64,000 nt of DNA, from positions 687,317-751,316 of the forward strand of contig VYZI01000170.1 of the NCBI GenBank assembly GCA_013397695.1, written 5' to 3'. The stretch's first letter is position 1, and every line of letters begins with the position of its first letter. Origin of the DNA: Centropus unirufus. Taxonomy: Eukaryota; Chordata; Aves; Cuculiformes; Centropidae. The notes beneath the pieces are model-generated. The model was not told the origin of the DNA. It was given only the letters and a program-made list of their open reading frames with translations, and did no database searches. A program made the translations under genes and the position numbers. Below, piece after piece: positions 34,661 through 47,430 of this stretch.

Positions 34661-37439
34661 AACAATGACAAATGCCACGCAGGTAATTAGCTCTGGGATC
34701 CGCGCTGGCGGCAGGACGGGCGCGTGGCAGGTTTATTTGCATTTAGGATCAAGGATCTTAAGTAAAATCTCAGCCAGCAAACAAAGCCAGGGAAGGACTT
34801 GGCAGGAAGGTCGCTGGGCTGAACCCTGCCAGGTGCTCAGAGGCAGCGGCACGGGGGGCAGGCAGGGGATGTGGAGGAAAGGGCTGCTGCCAGGCACTGC
34901 TCACTAACGCTGCTTTTCCACCCTTCGGGCAGCAGCTGCCGGCACCTGGGAGCTGCCATGGCCAGGACTGGAGCTGCTCTCCGCAAATCCCTGGTTCCTT
35001 CCTAGTCTACTCTACTACAATTTTCTGATTTAACTTTTTTCCATTAAAATTGCCTGAACTTGCCAACCTGGTGTGAAAACCAGAACAGTTCCCCCATCGC
35101 TCTCCATCTGGGGAGGTTACGATTCATGGGCTGCTGCGATTCTCCTTTCAGCCAGCCTGGAGCCAGCACATATGCTTTTATCAGGGCTTTCCCAGTACTG
35201 TGCCATTTTAGCAGCACTCCTCTGATCCCTCCAAAAATGTTCAGTTCTGGAAATGAACTTCTGAAAGAGACTTGAATATACTTGAAAATAAAAATAAGTT
35301 CCCCAAATGGTAGGAGAAACATGAGATCTGGCATTAAAACAGCAGAAGGAGTATTAAATGAGCCAAAATGTTGATGTCGGGATCTTTCTCAAAGTAACAG
35401 GTGATGAAGTTAAAGTTCCAAGCAGAAAGAGAAGGACAAAGTGTCAGTAACAGAATGGGAAGAAACAGAAAGCATTTAGAGAAATGGGTCAACTGTGGTC
35501 ACCGGCGCTGCCAGACCGTTCCTGAAAGCTGTGGTGTACCCAAGTCATACAGACTCCTCCTCGCAGAAGCCTTTTTAGTGGAGGAAAGCTGCTGCTGTGG
35601 TCAGTTTATGGTTTGGGCATCCCTTTGCTGGGCACGAGGTACTGCTCACTCGGCCTGCAGTCCCCTGCGCTGGCTGACCCGCACACACAGCCCACGCCTG
35701 GGCTGCTCAGCCCTTGTCCAAACCAGCAGACGGGTCCTGGGAACTGTGCAGCTCCACGCCTCTCCCAGGCGCGTGGTGACGGCAGCTGCCCACGGGCCAG
35801 CCTGGCCTCAGCGGGGCAGCAGCCTCCTTCCTAGGGGTGAGGACCATGCCACTCTGAGCACTGATCAGCAAAGCATGTGGAGAAGAACCAGAACTGCCCA
35901 TGCAGGCCTCTCCGCAGGCTCTGACCAACCCGTGCAGCTTCAAACAGAGGTTGGAGGTGGCAGGAGACCCAGCAGCTCCCAGCTCTGCTGGACCTGCGAG
36001 CCCTGAGTCAGTTACTTCCGTGGTCAGGAAGACTCTGCTCGGTCTCTCACTGTGATGTGTGCTGACACCTCAGCAAATGCCTCCCTCATTAATTCAGGTC
36101 ATCTGTCAACTTCTACTTGATTCTTCTTATGGCCCCTTCAAATCAATCTCTGTTAATTTCTGTCAGGCTCACTGTAGCTCTCTCCACAACCAAATCCTCC
36201 GGGAGCACCGAAGAAATGACTCAAGACTGCACAACCTGGACTCATCTGGTTTTCTACCTCTTCATTCTCATCCACCAAATGAAATCCCTGGCAAGACCAA
36301 AGCAAGAGCATGGCTGAGCAATCCTCCTCCAGTTCTCACCTGTATTTTCACTGACGGTTTAGAGAGCATTTAGCCTGAAGGGGAGCAGCAAAATGAAAAG
36401 CCTGGTCTGCAGGAAAAGCTGAAGAGCTCTGACTATTCCACATTTCCAATATAAGAAAAGTAATTCAGGAACAAGTCAGTGCTGTGGGCTCCCTTGATTT
36501 GCACTCCCCTTTCCAAACACTGTGATTAGAAGCAATATTTGGCCATCAGGACTGTGGCATTTAAGCATATCTTCCTCTGGGAAATTACATTGATATGAAA
36601 AAGTGATGCAGAATTATTCTGCCAAAGGTGTTTGCTCTTTCTGTCCTGTCAAACATCTCTAGTTCGTTTGAGTCTGGGGCACAGAGAATTAATACCTGTC
36701 CCTACCAGCATCTTCCTCAAGTTCAGCCTTGCTCCCTTGAATTTAAGACTTTTCTGTGTCTTATTTAACTTATTATTGCTATATTAATACTTTATCTAAA
36801 TAACATCCTTCTTTTTATCTTCTGCTACTTTAAATGCACGCTCAAGAAATTTAAAGTGAAGTTTGATTGAATTAATCCAGTTTGGATTAAAGAGCAAGGT
36901 CTCCCCTTGTCTTCTCTGAACAATTCCAAGCAATAATAAGCAAAGTGAGCTGAGACCTGCACTGCAATATCCATGAAATCCTCTGCCAGGACATCAGCCC
37001 AGGCAGCCAGAGCCAGGGAGGCAGTGCAGGCAGATCATGGATTGAACCCCCACAGCTGTTTCACACTGATGTGCTCCTGAAGTTTATTAAGAAAGAATTT
37101 CCAATCATTCATTAATTAAAATTCAAATAAAACCAAATAGGCCTGAATACTTCAGAAGCACCCGCAGTCGCTGCTGACTGCTAAAGCGAAGACGTTCACA
37201 ATGAGACGTGTCCACACAGCCTTAACGCCCAAACGTGAGGCCAGGGCAGGGTCCCAGAGTGGCGACACCTCCCTCAGCTCCGACCCAACGCTTTCCTACC
37301 CGTGACTGCACACAGCGCGGACCCAGCATGAAAGACCTTGGGGTACACACATATATCCGTGTATTTATGGATATCTACATGTAAACCCCACAGTCTCCAT
37401 TCGAGCTCGAGCCCTGTTTGGGACGCTTGTTTTAATTAG
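34661..37439. other. Non-coding, partly AT-rich
   Basis: The stretch 36480-37150 is AT-rich and CpG-poor with several TTAATT motifs and may hold further conserved elements. 34680-34960 and 35600-36000 are GC-rich. A 201-codon frame at 35401-36006 has no recognisable features. Confidence 0.4.
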
Positions 37440-37740
37440 CAAAGGCAAAGCGTGTGTCACTCCTGCCTCTGGAAGATGTGCGCCATGAATTGCCAACAGA
37501 TGGTTGTGGTTATCCGGGAGCCACAGTTGTTGAATTCTGGAAAATTAGAGCTCATGAGCTCAAAAATGCTCTGGAGAGATGAAGATATTGTGTCAGCCCG
37601 TGTTGTTCCAATTAATTGCAATCAATTGCTAATTGAGAGCTATTTTCAGACTTGTCATTACTCTGAACGTAATGCAGAACAATTTGTGTGTTCCCCTTTA
37701 CCCCAACCACAAGTGACATCGGTGCAAAGAAATCTCAGGC
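37440..37740. promoter_or_regulatory. AT-rich candidate conserved non-coding block with palindromes
   Basis: Holds a perfect 14-base palindrome GAGCTCATGAGCTC (about 37549-37562) and a cluster CAATTAATTGCAATCAATTG (about 37610-37629) of overlapping TAAT/CAAT cores. One short frame runs through it but has no recognisable protein features. Enhancer role is inference. Confidence 0.25.
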
Positions 37741-40700
37741 AGCAGAGCGAAAAAACAGAGCTGGGAGCCTGATTCCTGGTTTCCTGCTGCCTTTTTGCAC
37801 AATTAGAGCTGTAGATTTAAAAACATAAGAGACAAGGACCAAGGCAAGGAATCCCAGTCACTGGCTGGGGCTCCACCTCTAAACCTTTCCGAGCGCCAGC
37901 TCTGATATCACCAACTAAATCCATTGGCTTGCTCCTTGGGTTTCCACGCAGCACAAATGTCTCATTTGTTGAAACTAAACATCCCGCCTCAAACCCAGGC
38001 ACTGGTGGACCAGGGCGGAAGCAGAAGGCGCAGCATGGGGCTGGGACAAAGAGATGTCACAGGCTCTGCAGAAGCATTGGAAAATCTGATTTTACAGGCA
38101 GAAAATAGGCAAGCTTAAAACAAACCAAAAGGAATGGGTTTGCAAAGAAGCTGGCAGCCTCCAGAGCCGGCAGCACGAAGGTGGTGCCACCTCGGTGCAC
38201 GGCAGAAGCTTCGCAGCAGGGATGTGCCCACCACCCCAGCGAGCACAGGCTTCCTCCGTGCCCGTGCCCAGCACAAGGGCACACTGGGCAACCACCTTGG
38301 GCAGCCAAGGCATTATGGACCACTTGGTGGCTGAGGAATGTGAGGAGGGAGCAAAGCATGGGCGCTCAGAGATGCTCTGGTTTAGTGAGGGCAGTGGGGG
38401 AGCCGCACGCTGCTCCAGGGCTGAACCCCAGGGCACAGAGGAGCGAGATCCAGGGGCACCGCCTGGGATCCCCGCTCAGCACCGCTGGGAACTGGGGCAA
38501 CGCGGTGGCTGGGCTTGTGTCTGCCTTGACCGCCTCTCCAACACAGGCCCCCGGACCCTGACAGGGCTACTTGAACACAAAAATCAAATGACCTAAGTAA
38601 CAGCACTGAGTTCAGCAATGGGCTGGATGCTGACTGCAAAAGCTGGTGGAGCAGGAGAATCCAACCGGGATAGAAGTCTCAGAGGCAAGAGGCATTTATG
38701 AGTGAGACCAGCGTGCTCAAAGGCAGCCAGTCTGTCATTCAGCGCCCGCACTCAGACACGCGCCAGCTTGACAAGCTATTTCATGATGTCAAGTAGAAAA
38801 ATCCCCAGGCAAAGAGATAACTAATTCTTAAACGAGGACTTTCTGCTAACGGTGCTGGTTTCAGCCAGCCAGAAAGATACATTTTTAATCAATCTACAGT
38901 TCTGCTGTCGTCTCATTGCATTTTATTACCCTCAGTGTTGGAGCAAACTCAGCTCCGCTAAGTAACCCCAGTTGAACATTTTTCACCAGATTATTTAATC
39001 TCATACCCTCTTCCCTTTCACTTCCCACCTGGTCCCCATATATAAAGATACAGTAGATATAAATATGGATCTCCTCGGCTCCTGTCAGCGGCTTTTGTGG
39101 ACAATTATACTTGCCATCATCTCAACCCCTTTCACCTCTCATTTGTGGTGCCCTGGCAGCCTCTCTGCTGCTCCAGTTTTCTCTGACACCTTTAACTCCT
39201 CGCATCGATTGATTTGCTACTCTTGGAGCACCCTCCCAGTCCCTCTTCATCTCCACCCCAGTGCAGTGCCCAAAAATCACCCTTTCCATGAGCTCATGTG
39301 GGCTCCTTGTTCAAGTCCTGGACTCTGCAGGCCAGTTTTCCTTTTCCCTGGTTTTACCATCTTCTTGTCTCATCTCTTTACCAGTCCCGTCCTTTCACTG
39401 TCCACATATGGAGCGTGGGGGGTCATGGGGCTTTGAATTAATAACCAAGCTGTAATAATAGACAGTGAGCTGTGGTAACTCGACTGAAATGACTCGGCTG
39501 GAAAAGGGAGGGGAAAGTTCTTTGAATTTAAAGCAAAGATACTAAAGGTCAGCTCATAGCCTGGGAGAGCCAGAGAGGCTGGAGCCTCCCAGGGAGGAGG
39601 GGAGCAGCCACCAGCTCCTGCCATCCCTTGGGACATAGTGACCCCATCTCCCATCCCCTGCCCAGGCAGCGGCGCTGGCTGCCGGAGCAGCGTGGTTATC
39701 CACCCGCTGGGAGTTCCTCAGTGGCACTGCCCTCCTGCCCAGCTTAGCCCCATTTCAGTGTTCCCCGCGAGCCAGGACGGCACTGCCAGAGCTGAGGAAC
39801 AGCTGCTTTCCAGCTGGGCGCGCTGACGTGATGGATGCGGTTATCATGGAGAGAGATGAGCCATGCCTCGTGCACCTGGACCAGGTGGCGGCCAGAGAGC
39901 AGTGAAGCAGCCAGACACAGGAGACCCAACTGAAAAAGTTGCTTATGAAAACAATTACTTTGGTAATCACTTTTTAATTCCGTGCCTAAAGCCGTTACTG
40001 AGGGAGGCCGAGTGCAGCCCCCGGGCAGGGTTCACAGCGCACTCCCTGCTTATTTCTTGTTCGGGATGCAGAGGTTTCTCCCTCGGATACCGGGGCTCAC
40101 CGTGCCTCGTGCTGTAGGTCCTAGCACTGCCTTTTGAACAGCGCTAAACCCAGCCTGACTTTTCATAAATGGCTTCCTAACCCAACGTGGAGTGGCTTTG
40201 GCTCTCCAGGAGAGGGGTGCCCCGTGTGGGCAGGGGGTGCCGGAGCCCATCGCCTGCCCCACGCTCGTCCTGGGTGTCCCCGCGCTGCCAGGGCCAGGGG
40301 GCTCAGCCGAGGGGAGCTCCGCAGCTACGGAGGAAACCAGAAAGCGCGGGGGAAGGAGCAGCCCTGCAGGGCCACTGTTTATGAATTATTTGGAGCATGA
40401 CAAGGGCAGCTGCTGCCAGAGCACAGGAGGGAAACCCGAGACCAGGGGCATGGACGGGACCCGAGCTCCGTGCTGGGGCATCAGACCTCCCTTCCGCAGG
40501 GGCAGGTGCCGGGGGTTTATGAGCTATTTAAGACCTCTCTCTGGAAGTTCTCATTTCTTCCTGTCTGAACCTCATAAACCAGCCTCCTGCTCGAGAGAGA
40601 TAAATCTGGTTTCCGTGGGAGAAGCATTCCCAGCCACAGTGGGCTTTGCCTGAAACCCTGTATCTTGCTGTTCAGTGCTGCTGCGGCTCAGCTCGGTTTA

Positions 40701-41198
40701 TTTTCTGTCCTCTAAGTGGTGAATTGAACTTAAAGAAGTGAATACTTCCACTTATCACTTTTAGCATCTCGACTAAGGCACATTTGTATCAAATAAATGC
40801 AGGCAGGGGAAGACCCTCCAGACACTGTTTTAAAAAACCCCAAACATTTTTAGCACCAGCTCCAAGACCAATTCAGTTGCCCACGCCTGCACAATCCTAA
40901 ACAGCCCAAGATCACCAGCTTTTCTGTGCCGCGCAGCCGAGGGCCTGGAGTGGGGCGAGGATGCTGAACCGTGGCAGCAGCCTGGCAGGGACAGCAAACG
41001 CCGCAGCTGGGCTCGTCCTCCCATCGCCAGGCAGGTCTATGTAGGTCACTGTGAAGCTCTCCAGCACTGTGCTAGCATGAAGGAAAAATCTGACCGTTTC
41101 TGTTTTTTTAAAAAATTAAAGGTAGAAACCTCCTGAAGCCTAACCTGCTCCATCACTTCTGGCTTCAAGGAGGGCACGGCACACGACCTTCAGGCTAG
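37741..41198. other. Non-coding, nothing recognised
   Basis: GC-rich at 38120-38570 and 39550-40520, AT-rich at 38750-39080 and 40660-40800. No repeat, RNA or coding signal seen. Confidence 0.4.
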
Positions 41199-41652
41199 GA
41201 ATCACAGAATCCTGGAGTGGTTTGGGTGGGAAAGGGCCCACCCAGTCCTGCCCACCAGCAATGGGCAGGGACACCTCCCACTGGATCAGGGGCTCCAAGC
41301 CCCATCCAACCTGGCCTTGAACACCTCCAGGGATGGGGAAGCCATAACTTCTCTGGGCAACTTGGGCCAGGGCCTCCCCACCCTCAACATGAAGAATTTC
41401 TTTCTAATGTCTAATCTAAATCCTCCCCCGTCCAATTTGAAGCCATTTCCCCTGGTCCTGTCATTCCATACCCTTGTAAAGAGCCCCTCCCCAGCTCTCC
41501 TGGAGCCCCTTTCAGCACTGGAAGCTGCTCTAAGGACTCCCCATGGCCTTCTCCAGGCTGGACACCCCCAGCTCTCCCAGCCTGGCCTTGTAAGGGAGGC
41601 GCTTCAGCCCTCGGATCATCTTCATGGCCTCCTCTGGCCCTGTTCTAACACC
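41199..41652 (-). mobile_element. CR1 LINE fragment, 3' end
   Basis: Starts on the plus strand with GAATCACAGAATCCTGG and runs through the shared CCATCCAACCTGGCC and GGGCCAGGGCCTCCCC blocks into the older ORF2 tail (CTTCTCCAGGCTGGACACCC). About 450 bases, 5'-truncated, same subfamily as the copies at 32263 and 49115. Confidence 0.9.
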
Positions 41653-42830
41653 TCCACGCCATAAAATAAATCAGCAACACTTCTGGGCCTGCTCCGTGAG
41701 GGCAAACACAAGGGAAATGTGGGGTGCGTGATGTCTGGAGACAGAAAGCTGGACAAGACACGGCACCCGTGCCTGAGTGACAGACGGGATGCATGGGCAC
41801 ACAGCGACCCAGAGGAACCTCCTGCTGGAAGCAGGGGATGATGGGCACGAAGGGAGGCAGGGAGGGACGTGCAGCTGCACCCACAGGTGCAGGAGCCCCA
41901 GCCAAATCCTGTGGCGGTGACAGCCTTTGGTGCCGAGCCCTGGCAGCAGCGTGCACGTCCTGGGGACAGGGTTTCCTACCAGGGTCTGTAAAGTTTTGTC
42001 CAGCTGGGTCTGGAGGATAACCTGATTTTTTTTCACGTAGGCACACTGGGTTGGATCAGTTTGGGGAAATTAAACTGGGTTTGGTTAACAAATATACAGT
42101 TCTGCCCAATATTTTTAGAGGAAGGAAATACTTGGTTTTTTTTCTGGCAGTTCAACAGATTACAAAAAAAAAGTATTTTTGTCCATATTTTTCTAAAGGA
42201 GGATGTAAAAAGTCTTTAGAGATGTTAGTGGTTCCTGTGAAGCACTGTAGAGCTTTAGTGTCATTTACAGACCCTGCTGCTATCAGCATTATTACATTTC
42301 ATGTAATTTCTCCTTAAGAACGCAAAAAATCTCAACCATTATGAGTCCAGTACCTCTGTGGATAGAGAATATATTCACAGGGAATCTCAGAGCATTACTG
42401 GTGTATTGAAAATAATAATAATGGAAGGATTTTCTACAAGCTGTAATATGGAAAGACGTCAAACATGGAAAATTGGACTGATTGTCCTTTGACCTAGAAG
42501 AACTGTTGAAAATTTAAGTAAGCTCTCAGCTCTGTAAAGACCTGATCCTAATCCCTCTGGAAATAATGTGAGCATTTCTACTGACTGGAAAAGCCTTCAG
42601 AAGTCGGTGACAAAGCAGTGGCCTCAGCAGGACCCGGTGGGGACAGACCCCGGCTGAGGGATCCCGGTGCCCACGGATGGAGAGGCTGTGAAACACTGGA
42701 GAGCGGGTGGCTGCTCACCTGAGGGGTGAGGGGACAGCAAAACGAAAAGAACCTACAAAACTCTACCTGGACTAAAGCTGTTCCTTCAGGTGTCCTTTGG
42801 CTCAAATGAAAAGAAGTTTAGCAGATATAG

Positions 42831-42831
<1 letters not shown>
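41653..42831. other. Non-coding between CR1 and the GAT/GAA repeat
   Basis: GC-rich to about 42030, then AT-rich with T and A runs at 42133-42180 and an AATAATAATAATGG run near 42411. Nothing recognised. Confidence 0.4.
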
Positions 42832-42890
<59 letters not shown>

Positions 42891-42978
42891 CGATGATGAC
42901 GATGACAATGAAGAAGAAGAAGAAGAAGAAGAAGAAGAAGAAGAAGAAGAAGAAGAAGAAGAAGAAGAAGAAGAAGAA
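42832..42978. repeat. Compound trinucleotide repeat (GAT)25-AAT-(GAA)23
   Basis: Positions 42832-42906 are 25 GAT/GAC triplets (three are GAC), then AAT, then 23 uninterrupted GAA triplets to 42978, followed by an A run. A frame through it would encode runs of Asp and Glu, but there is no gene context. GAA/TTC runs can form triplex DNA. Confidence 0.97.
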
Positions 42979-43029
42979 AAAAAAAGAAATCAGCTGCACA
43001 CTCTTCTGCTTTGTTGCTTTGGAAGAGAT

Positions 43030-43418
43030 TTGATGGGCTGGGAGAGCTGGGGTTGTTCAGCCTGGAGAAGAGAAGGCTGCAGGAAGAACTTAGAAGAGCT
43101 TCCAGTGCTGAAAGGGGCTCCAGGAAAGGGGCTCTATATCAGGGAGTGCAGGGGTAGGATGAGGGGGAACATTTTGAAGCTGAAAGAGGGGAGATTGAGA
43201 TGAGATCTTGGGGAGAAATGTTTTCCTATGGGGGTGGGGAGGCCCTGGCCCAGGTTGCCCAGAGCAGTGGCTGCCCCATCCCTGGAGGTGTTCAAGGCCA
43301 GGATGGATGGGGCTTGGAGCCCCTGATCCAGTGGAAGGTGTCCCTGCCCATGGCAGGGGGTGGACCTGGATGGGCTTTGAAGTCCCTTGCAACCCAACTC
43401 ATCCCATGATTCCATGAT
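43030..43418 (+). mobile_element. CR1 LINE fragment, 3' end with tail
   Basis: Plus-strand copy beginning in the ORF2 tail (GAGCTGGGGTTGTTCAGCC), passing the GTGTCCCTGCCCATGGCAGG block and ending in the CR1 3' microsatellite-like ATGATTCCATGAT. It begins about 50 bases after the GAT/GAA repeat. No intact frame. Confidence 0.9.
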
Positions 43419-43570
43419 CTGCCTTTGCCTGCTGCCCGCTGGGGTCTGCGCAGGGCAAGGGAGACCCTGGAGCCGCCAGGGCTGAGCAAACCTCCTGGCA
43501 CTCAGCTCTGCCCCTCCTGAAGGGGAAAGACTGAACACTTGGAAGGAAGAAACGCTTGGGGGTCATAATA

Positions 43571-43722
43571 TGGCCTCAGGTTGCACCAGGGGGGATTTAG
43601 CCTGGGTATTAGGAAATATTAGTTCACCAGAAGAGCTGCCAAGCACCAGAACCGGCTGCTGTGGGCAGTGCTGGAGTCACCAGTCCTGGAGGGGGTTAAA
43701 GGACATGCGGAGGCATTGCCTA
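43571..43722 (+). mobile_element. Old CR1 LINE fragment (ORF2 C-terminal region)
   Basis: Resembles the CR1 segment encoding the end of ORF2: GGCCTCAGGTTGCACCAGG, TATTAGGAAATATT, GAACCGGCTGCTGTGGGCAG and GGAGTCACCAGTCCTGGAGG match the usual order. It stops before the 3' terminus and is more diverged than its neighbour at 43030. Confidence 0.72.
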
Positions 43723-45579
43723 CACAGGAGCTCCCACATAAAACTGTGGTGAAAAGTGATTACAAAAGGGGTTTACAGGTGGCATCTACCAGAATGACCT
43801 CGTGAAGGCCTTTCTCATTGCTGGTGCGGGGAAAAGGCGGTGCTGGAAGGCAGATGCCCCAGCCCAGCTCCTCGAGGAGCCTGGGCTGACTGGGATGCAT
43901 TCACAAGGAAGCCACGCAGGCAATTACAGAGGAAAAATCTCCCGAGAAAGGCTGTGCAGGTTCAGCAGTGTTCAGCTGCTTTAATCGTCCTAATTACTTG
44001 AGACATCTCCTTCCTCCCTTCCCTCCCGCACCCTCTTGGGCCATTTTGCCTTCAAATCAGCTACAAAACAAAGTAATTTGGTCAAGTAAGAAGCTCATTC
44101 AGCCACGATGCAGCACGGTGGCCCAAGAGAGCACAGAACACAAAGGTCGGAGCGCGCTGATGACCACAGAGCGGCCAAGCTGAGCACAGCAGAGGGGCTT
44201 CTCCAGCGGGGAGGGACTCGGGGCGGGAGGGGAGGATTGGGGGAGCCTCATCCTGCACGTGAAGGACTGCAGGACCCTGCCTGGCCCCCAGGCCCCGGCC
44301 AGGGCAGCCAGCACCCCCCTCCCCTCCCTGGCAGCCGCTGTTGGGATGGCCGCCTACGTCCCAGCAGTGGTGGGGAGTTTGGTGCCAGCACCGACCCTGA
44401 AACCCGCTCAGCTCTGCTTCTCCAGGTCTGTTCTCAGTTCCACCCTCTGCTCCTCAGCACCCCAGGGGTTAAAAATTCTTACGCATCTCTTCTCTTAATC
44501 CCCGGGCATCAGGGAATGGTTCAGAGGTCGTTTTTGGGAGTTGTGCTCTTTTGCATCAGCCGCTGTTGCTGATACAGGGACTGGCTGCTCAGTTCTTCCT
44601 TTCCAGCTTTATTTCCACTTTATTTCAGCTTTATCTGGTGAAAATCGAAAGCCAGCCGAGTTACATTGTTCAGGGAAGATGAATGCATGACCTGCTGTTC
44701 AAGGGGCTTGTTTTAGTGTTTTAAGGCTTATTGATCAGCCAGGAGATCCAGATGTGTGTCTCGAAGCTTTCTGAGCTGGGCTGGGGGTGGGGAGCTCGTG
44801 CCAGCGGGTTCCCCCACAGCGGGGATGCCCAGCGGCGGCTGCACCAGGAGCTGCACCAGCCGCCTTCCACCAGCCCTGCTCAGCCAAAAGTACCATCAGG
44901 CAAGGAGGGAGCCCAGCTTTAAGTGCACAGGCAGAGAGAAATATGAGGATGAAATTGAAGAAAAAGACCCAAACTATAATGTAAAGAGCCTAAATGTTTC
45001 AGCTTGAACCCAATCCATACTGGGTAAGAAAAGTTACGGCTTACACTGTTCCCATCCTATGAGTGCTCAGGCTGAGCCATCCCGGAGCTCCTCCTGACCT
45101 GTCTCCGGTGGTTTTGCACCCCTGGAAAGCTGCTGTCAGCAGGTGTGAATCTGGCCCAAGGCTTCCCCTGCTTTCTGATGCTCCTGACAGCCTCACTCTG
45201 CAGCGGTTAGAAGGAACTGCAAACCCTCCAGTGGTTTCTACAGGGAGCTGTGAGACCTGAATTAATGTGGGATAACGCACACGGATCCTCTGTGCTGCGT
45301 GCACGGCTCCCCCCAGCCGATTGCCCTGATCCTGGTGGGGATCCCAGGACTGGGATAATGGAGCGACAGCAGCAGACCGGAGCAGAGGGCTGGGACTTTG
45401 ACCCATCGGGATCTGGGTGCAGAGGGTATCGCTGGCTTCCATCTTCCCAGAAGGGAGGGAGAAGCTCAGCAGCTTCCAGCCCAGAGAAAGTGCACCATTT
45501 ACCCCCAGGATGCCGCAGGCTCCCTTGGTGTGGGATGCTCACGGCTGGGTGCTCAGGTTAGCAGGATTTATGCATTGTC

Positions 45580-46050
45580 CAAGGCTTAATATCGCATTTC
45601 ACACTCTCAAAGTTCAACGTATTGCCTTCAAAAAATAAACCAAACTCATATTCAACACGCGAGATTAATCTCTAACACAAAGCACTTAATTAATACAGTG
45701 AAATTTCATTTCATGGATACTTGCATTTGTTCTATGCTAAGCAATAGCTGAAGATCACCGTATCACCAAACGCGGCCTAAGACAAAGGCATCATTCGTCT
45801 CTATTGCAGTCAAGCACAACAAATAACCAAGGAGCGTTTTGGCACAGCTCTGCAATGTTTGCCGTGTTAGTCCTTTACTTGAATAATTTACAGCTGAAGG
45901 TCTGTCTCATTGCCATCACCAAACCAAAAGCCATTTGCACTAGTTATGATATCACAGGGACACTTGGCTGGAACAGTTCTCACTTTGCCAGCCTAGGAAT
46001 TTCTTTCATTTAATGGATTTCTCTTCCAGATTAAGGTAAAATCAAATTAA
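45580..46050. promoter_or_regulatory. AT-rich candidate conserved non-coding block
   Basis: Includes GCGAGATTAATCTC (near-palindromic, paired-homeodomain type), CACTTAATTAATAC and GAATAATTTACAG, is CpG-poor, and has no recognisable repeat. A 69-codon frame at 45804-46013 shows no protein features. Regulatory role inferred from texture. Confidence 0.22.
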
Positions 46051-46433
46051 AACAAACATTATCCGGGACAGACGCACAAATTTTGCTATAGATATTCAAC
46101 CTTAAGGAGCCCCGGTGCAAGGGGACCCAACCTCCTCCCCCTGCGAGGTTTGGCTGCAGTTTCGGGGAGCCAGGGAGCAGACCTGGATGTGCTGATCCGC
46201 AGGGCACAGCTGAGCAGCAGGGACGGCCTGGAGACAGCCAAGGGCAGGGACCCGCACGGCCAGGGCGGGCTCTGCTCCTCCCCGGGCACCCGGCCCTTTG
46301 CAGGGAGGGCAGATTACCCTGAGACCTCATCCAGGCCCTGCCAAGTCCTGTCCCACCACTGCTTCTCCAAGGAGAACTCCAGGGAAGCGGCGCGAGCACA
46401 GCTTTTCCTTGCAGTGCCATCCTCGGGATGCCC

Positions 46434-46472
46434 GGGAATCACTGCTGGGAATCACTGCCGGGAATCACTGCC
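46434..46472. repeat. 13-base unit repeated three times
   Basis: GGGAATCACTGCY occurs three times in direct succession; only the last base varies. Confidence 0.96.
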
Positions 46473-47039
46473 TCTCCAGCACTGCTCAGGTCAGTGGTCT
46501 TTGTCTCCCGCCTCTCCAGGCCCTCTGCAAGGCTCCTCCTGAGCAGAGCTGACAGAGCCGTGCTGGCAGCCTCCCAGCCCCGCCTGAAGAGCTGCCCCAG
46601 AGGAAGGTTCTCCACCTCGCTGACAAAGCCGGGAACGTTTGATCTGATCGAGGTTGTTCTACAGAACACGCTTGGTCCTTGACAAGGGGACAAAAAGGGC
46701 TGCGAGGAGCACAGGGTAAGGACAGGCCAAGCCTGAAAGCTATTCCAAATTTTACTCATCTTCAAGACACGGTTTGGTGATGATGGGATGAGCCGACCTG
46801 AGCTCCTCAAAGCTGCGAGGGCAGCCCCAGGGTGCCCCGTGCCCCCTGCAGACCGCGGTCACGCGAGGGGCTTTGTGCCCGCGGGGCCGGACGGGACCGG
46901 GCAGGCTCCAGCATCACATCCTGCCAAACCCACACCTAGGGCAGGGGCTCCTCGCTCGGGCAGCTTCCCAGAGCCAGAGCGAGCTCCAAGCCTCACTTAC
47001 ACATCAGCCTTTCCGTACCGCTCCTGCTGCATACCAGGA

Positions 47040-47430
47040 CCATAAAATAAGCAGCAATGTAATTTAGTTATGCTTCGAGGCCCCTTTACAGAGCCAAAAT
47101 GATTTATGGGGCCTCAGTGCACATGACCGACAGCCCCTTAATATTTAACAGCTGTAAAAATATTGCACAAATGCCACGTATTCCTAAGTCAGTTTTGGCC
47201 TGCAAACATATTAAGATAACTCTGCACACATTGAAACTGGTCAAATATTAATCATTGAATAATTTAGCCCGTGAATTTATTTTGTTTTAAAACCCCCTAA
47301 TTCAGCAGATGTATTTCTCCAGTCCTGCGTGAATACATATTTATGATACAGTTATGGGTCTAATGGATGTTTTCTGGTATCCTCCTTTCAGGCCATACAT
47401 AATTAGAGTCAAATTCATGCTGAGGAACAG
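47040..47430. promoter_or_regulatory. AT-rich candidate conserved non-coding block
   Basis: One of the strongest candidates by eye: dense AT-rich motifs (AATATTAATCATTGAATAATTTAG near 47246-47270), low CpG, no repeats and no coding frame over nearly 400 bases, with sharp GC-rich edges on both sides. Confidence 0.28.

Noticed and set aside
42790..43203. Acidic 137-codon frame with Asp and Glu runs
   Set aside because: Produced by the GAT/GAA repeat and continuing into CR1 sequence; no gene context.
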